Positions 1-8,053 of a DNA stretch of 31,342 bases are shown here, piece by piece. The position numbers and the translations under genes are program-made. The notes beneath the pieces are model-generated. The model worked only from the letters and a program-made list of their open reading frames with translations. It made no database searches and was not told where the DNA came from. The stretch is from an uncultured Desulfovibrio sp. (GTDB lineage: Bacteria; Desulfobacterota; Desulfovibrionia; Desulfovibrionales; Desulfovibrionaceae). The stretch's first letter is position 1, and the number at the start of each line of letters is the position of its first letter. Location: contig CALBAX010000093.1 of assembly GCA_937926875.1 (NCBI GenBank), positions 1-31,342 on the forward strand. The letters are read 5' to 3'.

Positions 1-973
1 CCACCGCGCCTTCCAGCGCGTCGCCCGTGATGGTATTGCTGTCCCCTTCCGTCACGCCGTGCGTGAAGCTCTCGATGGTCGGCACGTCGTCCACCACGTT
101 CACGGTGATGGTCGTACTGCCGCTGTCACCGTCCGTATCCGTCACCGTCACCGTCAGGTCATGGGAGATCTGCGTATCCGTAGCAGGATCGCTCTTGTCG
201 TGTTCCGTGGTGTTCCTGTCGAGTGTGTAGTTGAAGTCCAGCCTGCCCGTGGCAGGATCATAGCCGGTCACGGTCAGGGTACCTTCATCCGTGGAAACCG
301 TGTTGCCCGTGAGCGCGCCGTTTTCAAACACGGTCACGTTGCCGATGACAATGGACGCCACGCCGTCAGGGGCGTTGATGATCAGGGATCCTCCGGCCGA
401 GACAGGAGCGTCGGCCGCGCCGGGAGTCGTGCCATTGGCAAGGCCGGATTCATGGACCGTCACCACTTCCGCAGCCGCATCGCTATCGAGCGGAGTCACA
501 GTCACGCCGTGATCCACCCGGCCATCGCCCTCATACCAGGGACTGGGCTCCACCGTGTCTGTGGCAAGCTGTACACCGCCGTCGAAGCCGACGTCCAGGC
601 GACCCAGATGGTCGATGCCATCCAGCAGGTCGCTGCCGCCATATTCGTTATAACGGCCGCCGCGCGCGGCACTGCTGCTGGCGGCGGGACCGGCAGCGGG
701 CATCAGGTCTTCGCCAAGGGCCGCGAAGAAGTCCTGCCCGCTGATCTCCACGCCGTCCACCTGGAAAGAGGGCATCTCTTCCTTGGAATAGGTGGTGTAG
801 AAACCCTGCAACTGGATGGAAGCGCCATCCTCAAAGGTCAGGACAAGATTGTCGCCACTGCGGGTCAGCGTCGCGGCATCAGCAGGAAAGTCGAAAATGA
901 AGCGCCCGTCAGGAGCGCTGGGAATGGTCTGTGTGGTGCCAGCAGCAGGCTTGGCAAGACGGATATCGGCCAT
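1..973 (-). CDS. Giant type I-secreted adhesin, N-terminal part (partial)
   Basis: Read on the minus strand from an ATG at 973, the frame is open to the window edge (324 codons), so the 3' part is missing. The protein has no Sec signal. It starts MADIRLAKPAAGTTQ, followed by an about 100-residue acidic region (FQVDGVEISGQDFFAALGED) resembling the N-terminal module of large T1SS adhesins, a Ser/Ala/Gly linker, and then Thr/Val/Asp-rich Ig-like or VCBS-like repeat sequence such as LTVTVTDTDGDSGSTTITV and VVDDVPTIESF. Such repeats are typical of cell-surface RTX/BapA-like adhesins that bind Ca2+ and mediate biofilm or host attachment. A G-rich stretch just upstream of the ATG can serve as ribosome binding site. 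Family assignment is by pattern; the secretion signal and total length lie outside the window. All longer plus-strand frames here are shadows. Confidence 0.85.
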   Translation of the reverse strand, partial: MADIRLAKPAAGTTQTIPSAPDGRFIFDFPADAATLTRSGDNLVLTFEDGASIQLQGFYTTYSKEEMPSFQVDGVEISGQDFFAALGEDLMPAAGPAASSSAARGGRYNEYGGSDLLDGIDHLGRLDVGFDGGVQLATDTVEPSPWYEGDGRVDHGVTVTPLDSDAAAEVVTVHESGLANGTTPGAADAPVSAGGSLIINAPDGVASIVIGNVTVFENGALTGNTVSTDEGTLTVTGYDPATGRLDFNYTLDRNTTEHDKSDPATDTQISHDLTVTVTDTDGDSGSTTITVNVVDDVPTIESFTHGVTEGDSNTITGDALEGAV

Positions 974-1380
974 GAGGACCCCCGGAAAAGGTAGTGTATT
1001 GATCTGTCAAAAAATAGGTAAACGTCAAAAGCCCTGCACCAACACGTGGTCAGGACAGGGCTCAGCTTTGCAAGCTACGCTCAGGGAGCGACCGGCGAAA
1101 GGCAGGGGGAAGACATAAAAAATCCTGCCATGCCAGACGATTGCATATACTTTGCCCCAGTAAGGAACACGGTGACGCAAATCCCTGGAATCAGGCAGGA
1201 ACGCTACAGGCCGTCCATCAATGACAGCCAGATGGAAATAACTACTATTTTTTGGGCAAATATGTCAATACCCGTCGTCCGGCAGACAAGCCCCCGGGCC
1301 CGGCCTGGCAGGAGCCCCTGCCCGCATGGCTGTCTGCCATCGGCCTTCCCCCCCACACGGCCGCACAAAGGCCACGGTAC
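974..1380. other. Gene-free upstream region of the adhesin
   Basis: About 400 bases separate the adhesin start from the fhs terminator. I see no convincing gene. A nested stem-loop lies at 1030-1062 (outer arms AGCCCTG/CAGGGCT, inner ACCA/TGGT); read toward the adhesin it is followed by TTTTGACG, so it could be a weak leader terminator. T-rich sequence with two TTGAC motifs (about 1005-1030, minus strand) may hold promoter elements. A long leader like this is consistent with regulated adhesin expression, but nothing here identifies the regulator. Confidence 0.4.
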
Positions 1381-1418
1381 AAAAAGGAGACCTCCCGGCC
1401 CTGAGGCGGAAGGTCTCC
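1381..1418 (-). terminator. Intrinsic terminator of fhs
   Basis: Perfect 8-bp arms GGAGACCT (1386-1393) and AGGTCTCC (1411-1418) enclose a GC-rich loop. On the minus strand the stem is followed by TTTTT (1385-1381). It lies 33 bases past the fhs stop. Confidence 0.85.
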
Positions 1419-1450
1419 CCGTATCACAGCGCTATGCTGTCAGAACAGGC

Positions 1451-3226
1451 CTAGAACAGGCCGGTCACCTGGCCGGATTCCAGATCCACGTCCACATTGC
1501 GGAAGGCCGGACGCGACCCCGTACCGGGCATGAGGCTGATGTCGCCGGCCACCGGCACCACCAGGCCCGCGCCGCCGTAGAACAGGCAGTCGCGCACATG
1601 CAGGCGCCAGCCCGTGGGCGCGCCCTTGAGAGCGGGATTGTCGGACAGGGAGTACTGGGTCTTGACCATGCAGATGCCCAGCTCTTCGGCGTCGGGACGG
1701 GCCTGCAGTTCCTTGATGCGCTGCTTGGCCAGCGAGGAGAAATCCACGCCGTCGGCGCCGTAGACTTCCCTGGCGATGGTCTCGATGCGCTGCTCGAAGG
1801 GCATGGACCAGTCGTACAGGGGAGCGAAGTTGTTGGGCTCGTTGCAGGCATCCATGACGGCATCGGCCAGTTCCAGGGCACCGTCGCCGCCCTTGAGCCA
1901 ATGTTCGGACAGGGCCACGCGCGCACCGGCCTCCTCGCAGATGCGGCGGATGGCGGCGATCTCGTTCTTGCTGTCGGTGGCGAAAGCATTGATGCAGACC
2001 ACGGGCGATACACCGGAACGGCGCACGATGCCGATGTGACGCAGCAGGTTCACGCAGCCGGCTTCCACCAGGCCCACGTCTTCGCGGGTGTAGGGTTCGG
2101 GCAGCGGACGGCCGGGCATGGGCGGCTGGGCACCGCCGTGATTCTTGAGGGCGCGCACCGTGGCCACGATGACGGCGGCATCGGGCTTGAGGCCGCTCAT
2201 GTGGCATTTGACATTCCAGAACTTTTCGTACCCGATCTCGGAGCCGAAGCCGGATTCCGTCACATGGATGTCGCTGAGCTTGAGGGCCACGCGGTCGGCG
2301 ATGATGGAGCTCTGCCCCAAGGCGATGTTGCCGAAGGGCCCGGCGTGCACCAGCACGGGCTGGCCTTCGATGGTCTGGATCAGGTTGGGCTTGCTGGCTT
2401 CCAGCAGCCAGGCCATCATGGCGCCGTCCACTTCCAGGTCGGCGGTGGTCACGGGATTGCCGGCACGGTCAAAGGCCAGCACCACGCGCGACAGACGCTT
2501 GCGCAGGTCGGGCAGGTCGCGGGCCAGGGACATGATGGACATGATCTCCGAGGCGGCCGTGATGTCGAAACGCGAGCGCATCATGAAGCCGTCGTTGCGG
2601 CGGCCGTCGCCCTCGATGCCGATGATGACGTTGCGCAGGGCCTGACAGCAGAAGTCCATGGCCCAGCCCATGCCCACGCGGGTGGGATCGATGTTGAGGC
2701 GGCGCATGCCGGACAGACGTTCCAGCTTTTCGTCATCATAGTTGCGCTCGTGCTGCATGCGCGAGGTCAGGGCCACCATGGCCAGGTTGTGGGCCGAGGT
2801 GATGGCGTGGATGTCGCCGGTGAAATTCAGGGAATACGGGGTCAGCGGGATGCACTGGGCCAGGCCGCCGCCCGCGGCGGAGCCCTTCATGCCCATGGTG
2901 GGGCCGCCCGAAGGCTGACGGATGGCCGCCGTGGTCTTCACACCACGCTTGGAGAGGCCCTGCACCAGACCGATGGTGGTGGTGGACTTGCCTTCACCCA
3001 GCGGGGTCGGGGTGATGGCGGTCACGTCCACATATTTGCCATTGGGCCTGTCGGCCAGACGGCGCAGCACTGCCTGCTGCTCGATCTTGCCCATGTAGTG
3101 GCCATAAGGCAGCAGCTCGTCCTTCTCAAGCCCCAGCTCCGCAGCCAGGGTTTCTACAGTTTTCATAGATTTTTCGGCATCCTGGGCGATCTGCCAGTCA
3201 GGGTGCTTGGTGGGATCAAGAGCCAT
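1451..3226 (-). CDS. fhs: Formate--tetrahydrofolate ligase
   Basis: A 591-residue formyltetrahydrofolate synthetase. It joins formate to tetrahydrofolate with ATP, giving 10-formyl-THF for purine and one-carbon metabolism; in sulfate reducers it can also feed the methyl branch of the Wood-Ljungdahl pathway. The ATP loop TPLGEGKST is at residues 74-82. Other family segments are RQPSGGPTMGMKGSAAGGG, FTGDIHAITSAHNL, GRRNDGFMMRSRFDITAASEIM and, near the C-terminus, PGTGSRPAFRNVDVD. The protein is somewhat longer than the usual 555-560 residues. The start is the ATG at 3226, preceded by AGGAG six bases upstream. It stands alone, with its own predicted promoter and terminator, and is divergent from the LpdD-like gene. 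Cytoplasmic; function is secure from conserved sequence. Confidence 0.97.
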   Translation of the reverse strand: MALDPTKHPDWQIAQDAEKSMKTVETLAAELGLEKDELLPYGHYMGKIEQQAVLRRLADRPNGKYVDVTAITPTPLGEGKSTTTIGLVQGLSKRGVKTTAAIRQPSGGPTMGMKGSAAGGGLAQCIPLTPYSLNFTGDIHAITSAHNLAMVALTSRMQHERNYDDEKLERLSGMRRLNIDPTRVGMGWAMDFCCQALRNVIIGIEGDGRRNDGFMMRSRFDITAASEIMSIMSLARDLPDLRKRLSRVVLAFDRAGNPVTTADLEVDGAMMAWLLEASKPNLIQTIEGQPVLVHAGPFGNIALGQSSIIADRVALKLSDIHVTESGFGSEIGYEKFWNVKCHMSGLKPDAAVIVATVRALKNHGGAQPPMPGRPLPEPYTREDVGLVEAGCVNLLRHIGIVRRSGVSPVVCINAFATDSKNEIAAIRRICEEAGARVALSEHWLKGGDGALELADAVMDACNEPNNFAPLYDWSMPFEQRIETIAREVYGADGVDFSSLAKQRIKELQARPDAEELGICMVKTQYSLSDNPALKGAPTGWRLHVRDCLFYGGAGLVVPVAGDISLMPGTGSRPAFRNVDVDLESGQVTGLF

Positions 3227-3253
3227 GGCTTCTCCTTTTTTGTTTGCCTGTTA

Positions 3254-3281
3254 CTTATCCTTTGTCAGGGCTTTGGGTCAA
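3254..3281 (-). promoter_or_regulatory. Candidate sigma-70 promoter of fhs
   Basis: On the minus strand TTGACC (3281-3276), a 16-base spacer and GATAAG (3259-3254) match the -35 and -10 consensus in five and four positions. It sits about 30 bases before the fhs start, in the short divergent gap. Confidence 0.5.
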
Positions 3282-3335
3282 GCGGATGCCTGGCTTCGGC
3301 TTGCCTTTGCATGCCATCTGCAGCATGCTTTGCGG

Positions 3336-3833
3336 ATGGAGAGACCCCAGCCCTTCCTTTTGCGCTGCACGCACGGCCGGCTGGCCCTGGAACTGCGCCT
3401 GCTGCCCGCCGGACGGGACTGGCAAGTGCTGCTGACCGGCGGTGATGCCCACATCGGCGCCGTGATCCTGGCCGAGCCCGCGGACGCCATGCCCCCGGAT
3501 GCCCCGGAGGCGGCACATGCCCACGCCGCCGGCAGCCGGGCACGGCCTGTTGCCGCGCCTGATCCTGCCACTTCCGGGGCAGAGGATGGCGTGTGCCTGC
3601 ATGTGCTGCGCCGCACTGGACACCACGACGACAAGGCCGCCCTGCCGCTGGCCCGGGACTACTGCCGTGCCCTGAAGGCCACGGTGTGCGTCAGCGCGGG
3701 CATCCACTATGACCATATCAGCCGCGAGGAGATCGGCACGGTACTGGCCCTGGCCCGCATGCTGGGGGCCTGCGGCCTGCGCCGTCTCCGGAGGCTACAG
3801 GAGGACGACCATGCTGACAGTGAAAGATCTTGA
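3336..3833 (+). CDS. LpdD-like prenylated-flavin chaperone domain protein
   Basis: A 165-residue protein starting MERPQPFLLRC. Two segments point to the LpdD family: GGDAHIGAVILAEP near residue 40 and CVSAGIHYDHISREEIG near residue 130. LpdD-type proteins help load or maintain prenylated FMN in UbiD-type decarboxylases. A low-complexity Ala/Pro-rich stretch (about 55-90) separates the two conserved parts. The open frame extends upstream to 3207 but overlaps fhs and its promoter; the ATG at 3336 is the best-placed start although its ribosome binding site is weak. The gene overlaps the next one by 23 bases, so the pair is probably translationally coupled. No UbiD decarboxylase or UbiX prenyltransferase lies in the window, so the client protein is unknown. 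Family call is from remembered motifs and should be checked by profile search. Confidence 0.7.
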   Translation: MERPQPFLLRCTHGRLALELRLLPAGRDWQVLLTGGDAHIGAVILAEPADAMPPDAPEAAHAHAAGSRARPVAAPDPATSGAEDGVCLHVLRRTGHHDDKAALPLARDYCRALKATVCVSAGIHYDHISREEIGTVLALARMLGACGLRRLRRLQEDDHADSERS

Positions 3834-4047
3834 AGAATTCGAGAACTACATGCGCTCCGGCGAGCTGGAGACGGATTTCAAGGACGGCTGCGAGAACGAC
3901 CGTTACTATCTGCTGGAACTGCTGGAAAAATTCATGGATGTGGCCGAACTGGCCGACGAGACGGCCACCAAGGTCATCTTCCGTGGCCAGATAGGCATGC
4001 TGGCCGGTGCGGGGGCCGCGCCGCAAGGGGAAAACGGGGAGAAGTAG
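3811..4047 (+). CDS. Small acidic protein, unknown function
   Basis: A 78-residue protein starting MLTVKDLEEFENYM, with a strong ribosome binding site (AGGAGG, six bases before the ATG). It is rich in Glu and Asp and predicted to be mostly helical (for example RYYLLELLEKFMDVAELADE, residues 31-50), then a Gly/Ala/Pro-rich tail. No signal peptide or membrane segment. It overlaps the LpdD-like gene by 23 bases in another frame, which suggests coupled synthesis and a shared job, perhaps as a small partner of the chaperone or of a UbiD-type enzyme encoded elsewhere. I do not recognise the family. Confidence 0.75.
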   Translation: MLTVKDLEEFENYMRSGELETDFKDGCENDRYYLLELLEKFMDVAELADETATKVIFRGQIGMLAGAGAAPQGENGEK

Positions 4048-4109
4048 CGAAAAAGTTTTGCAGAGAGAGTGCCCCTCCCCGCAAACTCCCCAGCGCGTTT
4101 TACGCGCAA

Positions 4110-4142
4110 AAGGCCCCGCCTGCCAGTGGCAGACGGGGCCTT
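4110..4142. terminator. Bidirectional terminator between convergent genes
   Basis: Stem GGCCCCG (4112-4118) and CTGCC (4120-4124), loop AGT, GGCAG (4128-4132) and CGGGGCC (4134-4140), with one internal mismatch. The minus-strand side is followed by TTTTGCGCG. A second short hairpin, GCGCGT-TTT-ACGCGC, lies at 4093-4107. Both sit between the small acidic protein gene and the 3' end of the biotin fusion gene. Confidence 0.7.
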
Positions 4143-4236
4143 CGTCATGGTCAGGATATGGCCGGGACGTCCCTTCCTGTCCTGCGGGGGAGAACGTCAG
4201 ACAGGCGGACACGGCAGTTACTCCGCTTTTCCATCC

Positions 4237-4282
4237 TCCTGGATAAAGCGCATTTGGGGGGAGGATGGGGGCTTTGCCCCCA
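4237..4282 (+). repeat. Dispersed intergenic repeat copy (AAAGCGCRTTTGGGG family)
   Basis: Positions 4237-4259 match 12773-12795 (minus strand) at 20 of 23 bases; the shared core is AAAGCGC(A/G)TTTGGGG. It is followed by a G-rich run and a small hairpin GGGGGC-TTT-GCCCCC (4267-4281). There is no T-run after the hairpin in either direction, so it is not a plain terminator. Confidence 0.6.
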
Positions 4283-4313
4283 AAACCATGCCTTCCCGGC
4301 AGGCCTGTCCGTC

Positions 4314-6443
4314 CTACTCCAGCATGCCGGGCAGGGCCAGCACATCGTGCATGGCCGCGCAAAGGCGCTCCACGTCCTCACGGGGGCTCACATAGGGCGG
4401 CATCACATAGACCAGCCGGTTGAAGGGCCGGATCCAGACGCCCCGCTGCACGAAAAAGTCCTGCATGGCCGCCATGTTCACCGGCCGGGCGGTCTCCACC
4501 ACGCCGATGCTGCCCAGCACACGCACGTCCGCTACCTGCGGCAGTTCCCGGCAGGGGGCAAGGCCCGCTGTCAGGGTCTTTTCCAGCAGGGGCACCTGCT
4601 CCTGCCAGCGGCCCTCCGCCAAAATGTCCAGGCTGGCGCAGGCCACGGCACAGGCCAGGGCATTGCCCATGAAGGTGGGCCCGTGCATGAAGACCATGCC
4701 GTCCCGGCAGATGCCCTGGGCCACTGCTTCCGTGCAGGCGGTGGCAGCCAGCGTCATGACGCCGCCGGTCAGGGCCTTGCCGCAGCACAGGATGTCCGGG
4801 CAGACGCCGGCCCGCTCCGCGGCGAACAGCGTCCCGGTACGGCCAAAGCCCGTGGCGATCTCGTCGAAGACCAGCAGGGCCCCGTGCTCACGGCACAGGC
4901 GGGCCATGCCGCGCAGATAGTCGGGATGATAGAACCACATGCCACCCGCGCCCTGCACCAGCGGCTCAAGGATGACCGCCGCGATGCGCTCGCCCTGCTC
5001 CGCGAAGATGCGGCGGGCATCATCCAGGCTGGCCGGGTCGAAGGGCTGGTCGAAACGGCAGGAAGGACGCTCCATGAAGAGCTGGCGCGGCAGCATATGC
5101 GTGAACAGGCAGTGCATGCCGGTCACGGGATCGCAGACCGACATGGCACCGGTGGTATCGCCGTGATAGCCGCCCCGCGGCGTGAGGAAGCAGGTGCGCT
5201 GCTTCTGGCCGATGCCCTGCTGGTATTGCAGGGCCATCTTCAGCGCCACTTCCACCGAGACGGAACCGGAATCCGCCAGAAAGACGCGCGCCAAGCCCTG
5301 CGGCAGCATGGCCAGCAGACGTTCGCCCAGCTCCACCGCAGGCGCGTGGGTCAGGCCGCCGAACATCACATGCGGCATCCTTCCGGCCTGCCGCTGGGCC
5401 GCGGCCACCAGACGCGGATGGTTATAGCCATGGATGGCCGTCCACCACGAGGACATGCCGTCCACCAGCTCCCGGCCATCGTCCAGCACGATGCGGTTGT
5501 GGTGGCTGCGCGCGGCCGCGAAGACCGGCAGCGGATCCACCACGGACGTGTACGGATGCCAGAGGATGCGCCTGTCCCGCAGCGGCAGGGGCTCTTCGCC
5601 GCTTGTTACCGCCGCCTGTCCCGTCAGGGACGGCACATGCCGGGACAACGCTGGCAGCAGCATGGAGCAGGCATCGGCCAGTTCCTGCCAGCCCGCCGCG
5701 TCCAGCCGGGCCACACGGGGCAGGACGACCACCGGTGCATCCTCGCCCCAGGCCGCCAGACGGCGACGCAAAAATTCCGGGTTGTCGGCCAGCACACGTT
5801 CCCGGTCATGCCGTTCCCCGGCGCTCAGGCCTTCCGGCTCCTCCGGCGCCATCAGGACCACCGCCGCCGGACGCAGCCCCTTCAGGCGCAGGGCCTGCAG
5901 GGAAAGCAGCACATGGTTGAGCGCGCCCAGACAGTTGCTGCCCACCAGCAGGACAGGCAGATCCAGGGCCGCCATGAAATCCAGCGTGTCTTCTTCCTCA
6001 TTGACGGGGACAGCCATGCCGCCCGCCCCTTCCACCAGCAGCAGGGATGCCTCCGTCCCCTGCCAGTGGGCCCGGACGTCCGCGGCCAGCCCGGCCACCG
6101 TCAGGCGCTGCCCTTCCTCCCCTGCCGCCAGATGCGGCGAAGCGGGCAGGCAAAAGCAGTGCAGGGTCGCCGCAGGCGCCGGGGCCAGAGGGGGCAGATC
6201 GGCCACGGCACGTGCATAGGCCACGCCGTCGGCCAGGGCGGAGGTCGCCAGTTGCTCCGGCCGCACGCCGGTCTGGACGGGTTTGAGGGCCTGGGCTGCC
6301 ACGCCCCGGGCACGCAGGACACGCAGCAAGGCCGCCGTGAACGCGGTCTTGCCCACGTCCGTCCCGGTACCGGTCACGAAAAATCCCTGCACGGGCCCCC
6401 TGTCGCCGGGGATGCCCGCTGTCATCTTTTTTTCAGGATTCAT
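4314..6443 (-). CDS. bioDA: BioD-BioA fusion: dethiobiotin synthetase / DAPA aminotransferase
   Basis: A 709-residue fusion covering two consecutive steps of biotin synthesis. Residues about 18-270 are dethiobiotin synthetase: P-loop GTGTDVGKT (25-33), KPVQTG (54-59) and VEGAGG. Residues about 288-709 are the PLP-dependent 7,8-diaminopelargonate aminotransferase: WHPYTS, SSWWTAIHGYNHP, DSGSVSVEVALKMALQYQQ, GGYHGDTTGAMSVCD, FDEIATGFGRTG, and the PLP lysine K556 in CCGKALTGG. The order of domains is the reverse of the reaction order (BioA acts first). The ATG overlaps the bioB stop as ATGA, with GGAGG in the end of bioB, so translation is coupled. Both halves keep their catalytic motifs, so both activities are expected. 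No bioF, bioC or bioH is present in the window. Confidence 0.95.
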   Translation of the reverse strand: MNPEKKMTAGIPGDRGPVQGFFVTGTGTDVGKTAFTAALLRVLRARGVAAQALKPVQTGVRPEQLATSALADGVAYARAVADLPPLAPAPAATLHCFCLPASPHLAAGEEGQRLTVAGLAADVRAHWQGTEASLLLVEGAGGMAVPVNEEEDTLDFMAALDLPVLLVGSNCLGALNHVLLSLQALRLKGLRPAAVVLMAPEEPEGLSAGERHDRERVLADNPEFLRRRLAAWGEDAPVVVLPRVARLDAAGWQELADACSMLLPALSRHVPSLTGQAAVTSGEEPLPLRDRRILWHPYTSVVDPLPVFAAARSHHNRIVLDDGRELVDGMSSWWTAIHGYNHPRLVAAAQRQAGRMPHVMFGGLTHAPAVELGERLLAMLPQGLARVFLADSGSVSVEVALKMALQYQQGIGQKQRTCFLTPRGGYHGDTTGAMSVCDPVTGMHCLFTHMLPRQLFMERPSCRFDQPFDPASLDDARRIFAEQGERIAAVILEPLVQGAGGMWFYHPDYLRGMARLCREHGALLVFDEIATGFGRTGTLFAAERAGVCPDILCCGKALTGGVMTLAATACTEAVAQGICRDGMVFMHGPTFMGNALACAVACASLDILAEGRWQEQVPLLEKTLTAGLAPCRELPQVADVRVLGSIGVVETARPVNMAAMQDFFVQRGVWIRPFNRLVYVMPPYVSPREDVERLCAAMHDVLALPGMLE

Positions 6444-7387
6444 GGACGTGCCACCTCCAGGCCCGCGGCTTCGATCATGCGGATGTCGTCCTCCACGCCC
6501 ATGCCCTGCGTGGTCAGGTAATCACCGGTCATCAGGGCATCGGCCCCGGCCCGGAACATGTCGCCCTGGCGTTCCCGCAGGGTCTCGGGCCGCCCGCCGC
6601 AGATGCGCAGGCTGGCTTCGGGCAGGATGTGCCGGAACAGGGCGATGATGCGCAGGGCCTCCTCCGGTTCCAGCAGAGGCTGGCCGGCCAGCGGCGTCTG
6701 CGGATGGGGATGCAGGAAATTCATGGGCACATGGCGCACGCCCAGCGCCCGCAGGCTGAAGGCAAAGTCTATCCTGTCTCCCCAGCTCTCGCCCAGGCCG
6801 AACAGCCCGCCGGCACAGACCGAAAGGCCCGCTGTCTGCGCACGCACTACCGTATCCCGCCGCTGCTCCCAGAGCTGGGTGGAACAGATGCGGGGGTAAT
6901 AGCCGCGCGAGGTCTCCAGATTATGGTGGTAACGGCGCACACCGGCCTGCTCCAGTTCGCGCAGATGCTTTTCCGGAAGCCGCCCCAGCGAGGTGCAGAC
7001 CCGCCGGCGCACGTCTTCGGGCAGATCATGCACCACAGACAGCAGGCAATGCAGTTCCTGTTCTTCCAGGGCGCCACCGCTGGTCACGATGCCGATGCGG
7101 CGCACGGGCCAGCCAGCCAGCCGCAGGATGCGTTCACGCAGTTCGGCGGCCTCCAGGAAGGGGAAGTGGGCGATGGGCGTATGGTTGTGGCTGCTCTGGG
7201 AACAGAAGCGGCAGTCCATGCCGCAATCGCCGCTGCGGGCATTGATGATGGCGCACAGGCTGACACGCGTGCCGTGATGACGCTCACGCAGGGCGGCGGC
7301 GCTGTCCAGCACGGCTTCCAGCGGCTCGTCAAGAAGGCGGGCCGCCTCAGCGGGCGTGGCGGGCAGGGGGAAAACAGGATGGTTCAT
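6440..7387 (-). CDS. bioB: Biotin synthase (radical SAM)
   Basis: A 315-residue radical SAM enzyme that inserts sulfur into dethiobiotin. The SAM-cluster motif CGMDCRFC (CxxxCxxC) appears in SGDCGMDCRFCSQSSHN, the usual BioB form. Later family segments include SLGRLPEKHLRELEQAGVRRYHHNLETSRGYYP, split over two helices, and MTGDYLTTQGMGVEDD near the end. I chose the ATG at 7387 (MNHPVFPLP), preceded by AAGGA; the open frame continues upstream to 7525 but has no family resemblance there and overlaps the regulator's terminator. It is the first gene of a two-gene unit with the BioD-BioA fusion. No typical BirA palindrome is visible in the 140 bases upstream, so regulation is not clear. Confidence 0.96.
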   Translation of the reverse strand: MNHPVFPLPATPAEAARLLDEPLEAVLDSAAALRERHHGTRVSLCAIINARSGDCGMDCRFCSQSSHNHTPIAHFPFLEAAELRERILRLAGWPVRRIGIVTSGGALEEQELHCLLSVVHDLPEDVRRRVCTSLGRLPEKHLRELEQAGVRRYHHNLETSRGYYPRICSTQLWEQRRDTVVRAQTAGLSVCAGGLFGLGESWGDRIDFAFSLRALGVRHVPMNFLHPHPQTPLAGQPLLEPEEALRIIALFRHILPEASLRICGGRPETLRERQGDMFRAGADALMTGDYLTTQGMGVEDDIRMIEAAGLEVARP

Positions 7388-7528
7388 GCGATGGATCCTT
7401 GGGGGGAATGCTTGGGACGAAGAGGACAGGCGCCGGCGTGGCGGCCTGCCCGAAGGGACGGGGCAGCGAAGACCCGCCAGAAGGACATACGGCCTCACCA
7501 GGGGCAGTATGGGAGGTTCCGGCAAAAG

Positions 7529-7550
7529 AAAAAACCCGCCGGGCGGCGGG
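7529..7550 (-). terminator. Intrinsic terminator of the MucR-type gene
   Basis: On the minus strand CCCGCC-GCCC-GGCGGG is followed by TTTTTT (7534-7529). It lies directly after the regulator stop codon and separates it from bioB. Confidence 0.85.
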
Positions 7551-7558
7551 TGTTTGTG

Positions 7559-7957
7559 CTATTGGGCCTTGCGACGCTTTTCCCACAGCTTCATGTCTTT
7601 CATTTTGCGGCGACGCTCGCGCTGCAACGCCTTGCACACCAGAGGCGTATCTTTTTTGAAGCCCCACTTTTCGCGGTAGGCCGCGGCATCCATGCCGTGC
7701 ATGGCCAGATGGCGCTTGGTGAGGATCTTGAACGTTTTGCCGCATTCAAGACACGTTACGGACTTTTCCTTGATGGACTTGCGGGCATCCTGCTGCATGT
7801 CGGCGGAATCCAGCTCCACAGGCATCTCGCCTTCGGCGACGGTACGGATACCGGCAGCCACTTTCTGGATAAACGAAGTGATTTCTTCTTCCGACATGAC
7901 GCGCACGCTGGCCTGCGCCCTGGCAATCTCCAGTGCTTCTTTCAAATAATCATCCAT
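7559..7957 (-). CDS. Ros/MucR-family zinc-finger transcriptional regulator
   Basis: A 132-residue protein with a Ros/MucR zinc finger: C69, C72, H83 and H87 in CLECGKTFKILTKRHLAMH, followed by GMDAAAYREKWGFKKDTPLV, the usual continuation of the fold. The C-terminal tail is Lys/Arg-rich (LQRERRRKMKDMK), as expected for DNA binding. The finger has ten residues between the second Cys and first His, one more than I recall in rhizobial Ros. MucR proteins bind AT-rich DNA and often repress surface and motility genes. The ATG at 7957 has GAGGT six bases upstream; the longer frame to 7984 is less likely. The gene is monocistronic by its terminator. Which genes it controls cannot be told from the window. 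Confidence 0.92.
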   Translation of the reverse strand: MDDYLKEALEIARAQASVRVMSEEEITSFIQKVAAGIRTVAEGEMPVELDSADMQQDARKSIKEKSVTCLECGKTFKILTKRHLAMHGMDAAAYREKWGFKKDTPLVCKALQRERRRKMKDMKLWEKRRKAQ

Positions 7958-8053
7958 GGTGTACCTCATGCGTATTGTCTGCAACTGTGGACTCGCATCC
8001 CTCTCGTTGCTCCGATTTCAACAACTTTTTACTGGGTACAATAGACGACAGCC

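Noticed and set aside
974..1160. c-di-GMP riboswitch upstream of the adhesin
   Set aside because: TGCAAAGC resembles part of the GEMM motif, but the GGGCAAACC-type half and the expected stem order are missing.
1046..3445. 799-codon plus-strand open frame over the fhs region
   Set aside because: It is antisense to fhs; its protein is Gly/His/Ala/Gln-rich without domains, a shadow produced by high GC at third codon positions.
4158..6521. 787-codon plus-strand frame opposite bioDA
   Set aside because: His/Arg/Gln-rich shadow of the BioD-BioA fusion, which has all expected motifs.
7388..7528. BirA operator upstream of bioB
   Set aside because: No TTAAC-type palindrome with the expected spacing is present.
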